A DNA stretch of 40,459 nt from Bacteriovoracaceae bacterium. Lineage in GTDB: Bacteria; Bdellovibrionota; Bacteriovoracia; Bacteriovoracales; Bacteriovoracaceae. This document shows positions 33,601-38,703 of the stretch, piece after piece (position 1 is the stretch's first letter; the number at the start of each line of letters is the position of its first letter). Location of the stretch: positions 1-40,459 of the forward strand of contig JAFMBV010000024.1 of NCBI GenBank assembly GCA_017858255.1, written 5' to 3'. Both the position numbers and the translations under genes were made by a program. Under the pieces are notes generated by a model. The model had not been told where the DNA came from and did no database searches. It saw only the letters and a list, made by a program, of their open reading frames with translations.

Positions 33601-34444
33601 TTTATCTTTAAGCAGAATGAATAGAGATGTTTTAGCTAAAGGACTCAACAAGAAAATGATCATCTCTCTTGATGACTTACGAGGCTCAACAATGGCCGGA
33701 GTGGCCACTCTTCTTAAAAACTCAGAAGACACTGTCATGATTTTTGTTGATGAGAGAAATGCTGGAATTAACCTCGCAGCTAATCAATCTGGACTTAGAA
33801 ACGCAACTGTTCTTCCAGTAAACCTAAAAGGAAATAACGAACGCTTTAACCTTCGTTTTACGAATCCTTTCCTAGATGGTGTTAAGGAAATGACAGTTGT
33901 TGCTCAAACAACTCCCAGAGGAATGGTTGCGGCGATGGATACTCTTAAAGGCATGATGAAGACAAATAACGAGTTTGTAAGTGAAGCTGGTAGTGCACTT
34001 AGTGAGAGAAGTGTTTTAACAAAAAGCTCTGCTATGGAAAACATGATTGCCATGGCAACAGCTGAAATTGTTAATATCTCAAAGGCCTACGATGCAACTA
34101 ATAATGATCGTTATAAGGAAATGGTTGGTGATAATAATAGAATTTATGCACGAATTCTTGATCAATCAGGTAAGAAAGTAAAAAGAAACACACTTTCTAA
34201 AAACCTTGCTGCCTGGACGATGTATCAAGTTCTAGATCATTCTCTTGATAAATTTGATCCAGTAGATGATGTTATGGATCAGGATATCGAACTTAAAGTT
34301 GAAGATAGATTAAGAGATACTATCAAAGGTACTGGACTATTTCGCTTAGGTAAGGGTTTAAGAGATAATCTTAAGAAAGAGTACAAATCACTGTACAATA
34401 AAACGGATGAAAATCCCTATGTTCAGAGTCCTTTCAAGTTTTAA
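30647..34444 (+). CDS. Large exported protein with coiled coil and GX3 repeats, 1265 aa
   Basis: I know no family for the whole protein. Residues 1-29 are a signal peptide ending ANA. Residues 30-70 are Arg/Gly/Asp-rich and probably disordered. Residues 88-335 form a long charged coiled coil. Residues 366-418 and 444-468 are strict four-residue repeats with Gly (sometimes Ala/Ser) at every fourth place. Residues 500-560 are Tyr/Arg-rich with two Cys. About 730-800 (LTIMNFGAKAANNVTVKV) and 845-890 look like Ig-like beta-sandwich domains. The rest is mixed alpha/beta ending in helices. A strong ribosome-binding site precedes ATG. An intrinsic terminator follows the stop by 27 bp. It is probably a surface or periplasmic structural protein. 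Confidence 0.8.
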   Translation: MKFLKKMTPMMLATMMLAPGILLDQANANERIGRGNGERRDRTGGRTGDRDRGDDTSGDVRTGSRGRIVTERDFRNWDRRYVGRRTFKLLDDEEFKRVSDENNGYARRLQNQTTLLDSEEKKLEDAVKAKNAIDKEISDISAAIVQALSEQSNLKKSLPNLRKAVRAATEQRDLAKVAADSTNENVIKIKEAIEKAKSELKTINDNCSAAPAADCNAKITNAKDKLEDAKAPLKRANRLDKVAQQQLAAKNQVVTTKRNELKAASDKVVAIDSENDKRAETLELKKAAKNTALALVKAQQAVLRPITRTYNEALKSHNESMTRKNNLKELLIRQVMNLNSVGANVGEEAGSIDGDYYAEYLGLPAGQNDGDRDGTESGRSAGQSASYNRGLGQGEIEGNSTANTQGNIDGNNLGVYQGHVAAATEDGNADGKDEANDSDAANVGTAQGRTAGLDRAKDEGQSSGEAIGEKQAIDKHENGALETSAVNGNFAGAFAPVIPDYPGFNCIQVGSRRYHRDDYNWRRDRSWRPDHQICPNFQPRRHADLARTRRPILRTAFMDAYLMSYRQNRRGQFVRTIDNYYINNYESSRAAAYSTFSNREYPVYTEQGRTDGYTAAYDARYPIIKEEARRVAFESAVSNPNTQSQEYTGTYASVKDAAYKKRYEEIRSVNFGREEQSTFNENIEEQTEIFRENRFAKVDAIYNNHPVLKFVTSAMKDGGIDSIAKADDIFQPGEKTLHSLTIMNFGAKAANNVTVKVNDGSLMKLPTIEGKRKTTIKGALAGQVPTRAKIGNSFETNLKVFSPLTAEKKIQGRHYYATSSERLNFGDVKKVSVAYPMALSSLKTASQLLINQGNTLSMSVSNNSSRKYTGDLKVELEVNSQTGIITKNFDDISEVKKGGSKTINSAKVLVASERDTFTPLTFTAVIKKQGVTLGVLNSALTTMAKAPYSAKSGKPVFLANSDKNPSDLIGALERVGGLANASVIDLSLSRMNRDVLAKGLNKKMIISLDDLRGSTMAGVATLLKNSEDTVMIFVDERNAGINLAANQSGLRNATVLPVNLKGNNERFNLRFTNPFLDGVKEMTVVAQTTPRGMVAAMDTLKGMMKTNNEFVSEAGSALSERSVLTKSSAMENMIAMATAEIVNISKAYDATNNDRYKEMVGDNNRIYARILDQSGKKVKRNTLSKNLAAWTMYQVLDHSLDKFDPVDDVMDQDIELKVEDRLRDTIKGTGLFRLGKGLRDNLKKEYKSLYNKTDENPYVQSPFKF
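34371..34406 (+). promoter_or_regulatory. Promoter inside the 1265-aa gene, placed for a leaderless downstream transcript
   Basis: TTAAGA (34371-34376), a 17-bp spacer and TACAAT (34394-34399), then seven bases to ATG 34407. The start of transcription would fall at the start codon of the subtilisin-like gene, within the last codons of the upstream gene. Confidence 0.45.
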
Positions 34445-35288
34445 GATTATAACAAAAGACAAATTCTTTAGGGTCCTCTATTTGGGGACCCTTTTTTTTG
34501 GCCTCCAAAGTATTAATGCTAAGACCTACTCCATCGCTCTTTTAGATACAGCTTTCTGTCCTCATCTCATTAAACATGAAGCGAATATACAAATTACTGC
34601 CGTGATGGATCTCACCCAAAGCACTCAATACCAGTGCAAGAAAAGTAAGTTAAATAATAGGCAATACCACGGTCATTGGGTGCTCTCGGAGATTTTGAAT
34701 CATTTAAAAACAAAAGATAAAATAATTGTTACTCCCATGATCATTTTTAATAAATATGGCCAACAAAAATTTGAGTATTGGAAACGCGCTGTAAAAACCA
34801 TTAAGAGCGGCTCCTATGATCTTGTTGTGGCCGCAGCTGGACTACCAATAATCGATAATCGTGACCGAAACAAAGTTGCAGAGCTAGCTCAACTTGACCT
34901 TCCAATTTTTCTTGCTGCAGGTAGAGCTGGGATAGGGATAAAAAAGGACTCCATCTTATTTCCCCATGATTTCTACCCACAGGAAAGTACAACAATTTTT
35001 GGAAGCTATCATCAGGGGGTTCAAAGTGATAAGCCTCACTTTAAAGATGAGTCTTTGATTAATAGTAAATCAGTTGATTACTTCATCCCCTATAACTATA
35101 GGCCACGCCTATTTGGGGAACTCAAAGGAACCTCTTTGGCCTTGGCCATAGGAACACGTTATTTTTTAAATCATTGCCTAGATAAATCACCTTCTAAAAA
35201 CTGTCTTCAAAAGAACACTAAAGCCTTGTCACTCTCAAATGGTAAAGAGCTTGAAACGGTTTCAGGCCTTAATCTGACAGAGAAGTGA
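34407..35288 (+). CDS. Subtilisin-like (S8 fold) exported protein, 293 aa
   Basis: The order of S8 landmarks is present: ALLDTAF with D47, YHGHWVLSEI with H88, and KGTSLALA with S243 matching the catalytic triad. The oxyanion-hole Asn, normally in AAGN, is Arg here (AAGR, R173). An N-terminal signal peptide of about 38 residues ends SINA. There is no propeptide. It is small for a subtilase. The ATG at 34407 lies 38 bp inside the previous gene; I keep it because a -10 element is placed exactly for it and because no later start preserves the signal peptide except ATG 34419. It may be a divergent protease or an inactive one acting on the neighbouring exported protein. Confidence 0.65.
   Translation: MKIPMFRVLSSFKIITKDKFFRVLYLGTLFFGLQSINAKTYSIALLDTAFCPHLIKHEANIQITAVMDLTQSTQYQCKKSKLNNRQYHGHWVLSEILNHLKTKDKIIVTPMIIFNKYGQQKFEYWKRAVKTIKSGSYDLVVAAAGLPIIDNRDRNKVAELAQLDLPIFLAAGRAGIGIKKDSILFPHDFYPQESTTIFGSYHQGVQSDKPHFKDESLINSKSVDYFIPYNYRPRLFGELKGTSLALAIGTRYFLNHCLDKSPSKNCLQKNTKALSLSNGKELETVSGLNLTEK
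34471..34499 (+). terminator. Intrinsic terminator of the 1265-aa gene, inside the next coding region
   Basis: GGGTCC (34471-34476), a 9-nt loop, GGACCC (34486-34491) and eight T (34492-34499). It begins 27 bp after the stop of the 1265-aa gene. The same bases encode about residues 22-31, the hydrophobic core of the next protein's signal peptide. Confidence 0.8.
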
Positions 35289-35301
35289 GGCATTTCCATC
35301 C

Positions 35302-35326
35302 CGGAGTAATCGATCAGACGACTCCG
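35302..35326. repeat. Inverted repeat after the subtilisin-like gene
   Basis: CGGAGT (35302-35307) and ACTCCG (35321-35326) are perfect arms around 13 bases, 14 bp after the stop. No T run follows, so it may be a weak terminator or an RNA 3' stem. Confidence 0.35.
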
Positions 35327-35407
35327 TTAAGTAACTGAATTCATTAGAACTCACTAAAATCTTTACTAATCTTACGCCAAGAGTCCCCCAACTTTCCCAA
35401 GGCCCGT

Positions 35408-35448
35408 TATAATTAAGAAAAGAATTAAATGCGAACGGATACGGACTG
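35408..35448 (+). promoter_or_regulatory. -10 element and short leader with a 6-codon upstream ORF
   Basis: TATAAT (35408-35413) suggests transcription from about 35420. The leader holds ATG 35429, a six-codon reading frame ending TGA at 35447-35449 that overlaps the main ATG (TGATG). No ribosome-binding site precedes the main ATG, so the short frame may deliver ribosomes to it. There is no clear -35. Confidence 0.4.
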
Positions 35449-37413
35449 ATGAAACAAATAATTTGTAATTTATCTCAATACTTTACCAATGCCACGAAGG
35501 GCATCTCACTGGCACTCTTGTGCTTCCAGCTCGCTCTCTGGTCTCCTACAACCTTTGCTCAATCACAAGCGGCCATAACGGGGCAACCCCAAGGCCCCAT
35601 GACTATAGAGGATCAACGTGCGGCCTGCACTGGACCTGCAAAAACGTGGGATGGTGAACTCAATAGTTGTACTACAACACCTGAAGCAATTGAATTAAAG
35701 GCAGACGCAGAAACCTGCGCCAATGCAGCAGACCCTAATGATTGCTTTATGAAAGAGGCGGAATCAAAATCAGGAGTTAATAAGGGCGATAAATTTAAAA
35801 ATAACAAGCTCGAAACAACCGCCCAAGTAGTCGCTGCTGCTTACTCTCTTTTTTCCCTTGGTGCTATGGTTGCTGGTGGAGACGCCACAGCAGGAGTTTC
35901 AGAAGATAGCTTAGGCGAACAAGGGAATGGAAAATGTACTTCAAAAACTATTTTCTGGGGAACATCATTTGCGTGGATTGCTGGAGATTTATTTCTAAAG
36001 CACAGGGCCAAGAAAAACTTTAAAAATCTTTCAGAAGGTTTTGAAGAAGAAGCAAGCAACGAAGAACAAAAGGCCGGCAATGATGGCTCTTATCAAGCGC
36101 AGGTACGTGCTTTTAACTACCTTCGTAATGAACAATTAGAAATAAAGACTCAAGCAAAATATAGAAGACTTTTACAAATAGCTGTTGTCGCGGGCTTTGC
36201 CGCCTCATTAGGTTTTGCCATTTATGAATTAACGCCAACAGGTCTTCCTGGAAGATGCACTAGTATAACTGGAAGTGCACCTCAAGGACCGACACAAACA
36301 GGCGCCGCCTTAGCCGACCCAAGGGACACATTCAAAAACCAGATTTTTAAAATGGGTACATCGGCTGGAATCTCCGTGGCGTCTGGTATGATGTTGGCAC
36401 TAAACGGCTTTCTTATCCTCCATGCCCATAAAGAAATCGGCCGGGCAGATGATAATATTAAGCAAATCGATGATGTTCTTGAAACCTACTCTCAGTATAT
36501 CGCAGGATTTTGTCCGGATGGTAGAGAAGATGTAAAGGATGACCGCTGTTACTGTTACAACCAAGATGGCAGTAGAAATGATAATAGAACAAACTCTGTT
36601 ATCTGCCAAAATCTCTTTGCCGCAGACTCAATTGACTATTCGTTAAAAAATCAAACCTTAAAGCCTCTTGCTGAAGGTCCAAGGCAAGGTTGTATAAGGG
36701 TAACCGGCCAATTTGATGTCGACTGTAAATGTAGAAGCATGATTAATAATGTCACCAAACAGAACGCTTGTGCAAAAACTCCTTCGAGCTCTATACTCTC
36801 AGGCGGCCTTGGCGCTCAGCTTGGGGCCGGCCAGGCCATGTCAAATTTAGGAAAATTTCCACAAGGGGCCAACAAAGCCTTCGCGACTCTAAACTCTGCT
36901 TCACTAAATGCAAATGCGGCCAAGTCCCAAAAGTTAGTGGATAGTATGCTGGCCCAAGCAAAAGCAAAAGGAATAGATCTCCCCTCAAAGGAAATCCTCG
37001 AGAGTATGGCCAATGACTTTATCATGAAGACCAATAAGTTCGATCAGCAAAACAAGGGGAATGCTCCTGCAAGTGGGATCTTTGCCGCAAACTCAAGTAG
37101 ACCTGCTTCAATGGCAGGCTCATTAAAAAGAGCAGAGAAAAGAGCGGGTGTTAAAAGATCTAGTTTTGGTATAAGTGCCTCCACTGGAAAAATTGGTAAG
37201 AGTGGAAAGGGAAATGGCCAAAAATTTAATTGGAATGATGCTGCCGCTAGACAAGGGAATAAGGTTCAAACTTTTATGGAAAAGAAATACGATTATAAGG
37301 GCAGTGATATTGTAAAAAGAAATGATGTCAGCCTTTGGAATGTTATCTCTCGTCGCTACCAAACAAGTGGTTTAAAGCGTCTATTTGGCGAAGACGAAGA
37401 CGAAGACGAATAA
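35449..37413 (+). CDS. Exported Cys-rich membrane protein of unknown function, 654 aa
   Basis: No family recognised. Residues 1-37 are a signal peptide ending TTFA. A short Cys-containing region (59-104) follows. There are four hydrophobic segments at about 125-147, 168-186, 242-264 and 309-330, so the protein is anchored in a membrane. Residues about 356-450 are rich in Cys (including CYCYNQDG and DCKCRS), suggesting disulfides or metal binding. The last 200 residues are Ala/Lys/Gly-rich and helical, ending with an acidic tail DEDEDE. The tail is encoded by a (GAAGAC)3 repeat. It starts without a ribosome-binding site. It sits between other exported lineage-specific proteins. Confidence 0.78.
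   Translation: MKQIICNLSQYFTNATKGISLALLCFQLALWSPTTFAQSQAAITGQPQGPMTIEDQRAACTGPAKTWDGELNSCTTTPEAIELKADAETCANAADPNDCFMKEAESKSGVNKGDKFKNNKLETTAQVVAAAYSLFSLGAMVAGGDATAGVSEDSLGEQGNGKCTSKTIFWGTSFAWIAGDLFLKHRAKKNFKNLSEGFEEEASNEEQKAGNDGSYQAQVRAFNYLRNEQLEIKTQAKYRRLLQIAVVAGFAASLGFAIYELTPTGLPGRCTSITGSAPQGPTQTGAALADPRDTFKNQIFKMGTSAGISVASGMMLALNGFLILHAHKEIGRADDNIKQIDDVLETYSQYIAGFCPDGREDVKDDRCYCYNQDGSRNDNRTNSVICQNLFAADSIDYSLKNQTLKPLAEGPRQGCIRVTGQFDVDCKCRSMINNVTKQNACAKTPSSSILSGGLGAQLGAGQAMSNLGKFPQGANKAFATLNSASLNANAAKSQKLVDSMLAQAKAKGIDLPSKEILESMANDFIMKTNKFDQQNKGNAPASGIFAANSSRPASMAGSLKRAEKRAGVKRSSFGISASTGKIGKSGKGNGQKFNWNDAAARQGNKVQTFMEKKYDYKGSDIVKRNDVSLWNVISRRYQTSGLKRLFGEDEDEDE
37390..37410 (+). repeat. Tandem hexamer repeat (GAAGAC)3 encoding an acidic tail
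   Basis: Three copies of GAAGAC plus GAA encode EDEDEDE at the very C-terminus of the 654-aa protein. Being in-frame and six bases long, copy-number change would alter tail length without frameshift. Confidence 0.7.
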
Positions 37414-37420
37414 GTGTTAC

Positions 37421-37438
37421 TCTGATACAATAATCAGA
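37421..37438 (+). promoter_or_regulatory. Extended -10 inside a palindrome, leaderless M15 peptidase promoter
   Basis: TCTGAT-ACAATA-ATCAGA is an inverted repeat with perfect 6-bp arms. Inside it TGATACAAT is an extended -10 (TG-n-TACAAT; hexamer 37426-37431). Six bases separate the hexamer from ATG 37438. A dimeric regulator bound to the palindrome would cover the promoter. Confidence 0.5.
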
Positions 37439-38127
37439 TGAAACTTTTTAATTCTAGACCAGATATATTTGGCCTCAATAGAACCCATCTATTAAATAAC
37501 CTCAATGATTTACTACCTGCTGTTTCCCAGTCATTAGAACATCTTCAAAGTACTGCCCTAAGTAGAGGAATCGACCTTAAGCCTGTAAGTACTTTTCGAA
37601 GTTTTGAAGCACAGAAAAACATTTGGAACCTAAAAGCATCTGGAAAAAGAACTCTCTTAAATGACAATGGTGAACCCATTGATTTTAACTCGTTAAAACC
37701 TGTTGAAGTCATGAGGGCCATTTTACGCTGGAGTGCTTTTCCAGGTCTAAGTCGTCATCACTGGGGCACAGACCTTGATGTGATTGATCAAAACTATCTC
37801 AACACAAACCCAGACTATAAGGTTCAACTGATCCCAAGTGAATATCAAAAGGGTGGTCCGTTTGCAGATCTTGGAGACTTTTTAAATCATGAATTACAGG
37901 ATTCAGATTTCTTTCGTCCATATGAGATAGATAGAGATGGGGTCGCACCAGAGCCATGGCACCTCAGTCATAAGTTATCTGTAAAGAATTTCAATAATTT
38001 TAAGATTCAAGACTTCTTGGATTTCTTAGATAGTCCCCATTGTGAAGATATTGAACTTTTAGATGCGGTAAAAGAAGAAGCAGAATTTATTTTTATAAAC
38101 TACTTTGTTAACATATCCTCACCATAA
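37438..38127 (+). CDS. M15-family (VanY/DacB-like) D,D-carboxypeptidase-type peptidase, 229 aa
   Basis: The M15B zinc signature is clear: S105-x-H107-x-x-G110-x-x-x-D114 (SRHHWGTDLD) and E172-P-W-H175. This gives the ligands H107, D114 and H175 and the base E172. STFRSFEAQKNIW near residue 51 matches the family's SGYRS-type substrate segment. Such enzymes trim peptidoglycan peptide stems. No signal peptide or membrane segment is seen, although the substrate lies in the periplasm; export may use another route or the substrate may be internal. The gene starts 24 bp after the previous stop and appears leaderless. Its 3' end overlaps the convergent thioesterase gene by 28 bp. Confidence 0.85.
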   Translation: MKLFNSRPDIFGLNRTHLLNNLNDLLPAVSQSLEHLQSTALSRGIDLKPVSTFRSFEAQKNIWNLKASGKRTLLNDNGEPIDFNSLKPVEVMRAILRWSAFPGLSRHHWGTDLDVIDQNYLNTNPDYKVQLIPSEYQKGGPFADLGDFLNHELQDSDFFRPYEIDRDGVAPEPWHLSHKLSVKNFNNFKIQDFLDFLDSPHCEDIELLDAVKEEAEFIFINYFVNISSP

Positions 38128-38522
38128 CCTACCGCTGCTAACCACTCACTGGCCGGCTCAATAAGCTTACGGGCCTTAAGGTCCATCAGGCCGACATTGA
38201 TATCAAGAACCGCAGCGACCTCTCCATTTTCTTTGATCATTTTTTGATGCATTGTCATCACCAATTTGTTCAGTTTCTCACCTGATTGAGAAGTAATGGT
38301 GATGACCTCTCTATTTTTAAGTTCTCTTTTGAATTTCAAATTAAGCTCTAAAATCACCGGCCCAATTTCTCTTTCTTGAACTTCTTTAAGACCCCAACCT
38401 CTATTGGTTATAAGCTCCCAACGGGCCTCCTCAAAGAGCTGAAGATAAGTTGCATTGTTGACGTGGCCAAAGGTATCGAGATGGGACTCTAATACTTTAA
38501 ATTTATATTCAAATACTTCCAT
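38100..38522 (-). CDS. 4HBT-family acyl-CoA thioesterase (YbgC/FadM-like), 140 aa
   Basis: A hotdog-fold thioesterase. The active-site signature D16-x-F-G-H-V-N-N-A-x-Y (DTFGHVNNATY) is at the N-terminus, with D16 as the expected catalytic residue. The helix LQLFEEARWELI and the later strand VILELNLKFKREL complete the single hotdog domain. Length is normal for the family. It hydrolyses acyl-CoA; chain preference cannot be told. It is cytoplasmic and apparently a single gene. An AGGGG stretch lies 2-6 nt before the ATG. Its 3' end overlaps the M15 gene on the opposite strand. Confidence 0.88.
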   Translation of the reverse strand: MEVFEYKFKVLESHLDTFGHVNNATYLQLFEEARWELITNRGWGLKEVQEREIGPVILELNLKFKRELKNREVITITSQSGEKLNKLVMTMHQKMIKENGEVAAVLDINVGLMDLKARKLIEPASEWLAAVGYGEDMLTK

Positions 38523-38589
38523 GACCCCTAACCTTTGTTCATTTCTATTAAAAAGATAAATGCCTCAAATTATTGCCTGATCATAACTA

Positions 38590-38605
38590 AGTTTTTATAA
38601 AAACT
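38590..38605. repeat. Perfect 16-bp palindrome in the divergent gap
   Basis: AGTTTTTATAAAAACT is perfectly self-complementary. It is flanked by GCCTGA (38575-38580) and TCAGGC (38605-38610), which form a second, outer pair. It lies between the divergent thioesterase gene and the Gly-rich exported protein gene and is a good operator candidate. Confidence 0.5.
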
Positions 38606-38691
38606 CAGGCCATTTTCTACATATTTACAATGGCTTATAGACTCTCCCCCCTTATCCAATCAAAACACTCAAGAATATTCTAAATTCAGTC

Positions 38692-38703
38692 GATAATAGA
38701 TCT
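38692..38703 (+). promoter_or_regulatory. -10 element placed for a leaderless transcript
   Basis: GATAAT (38692-38697) is followed by six bases and ATG 38704. TCAAGA (38669-38674) is a weak -35 at 17 bp. Confidence 0.4.
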
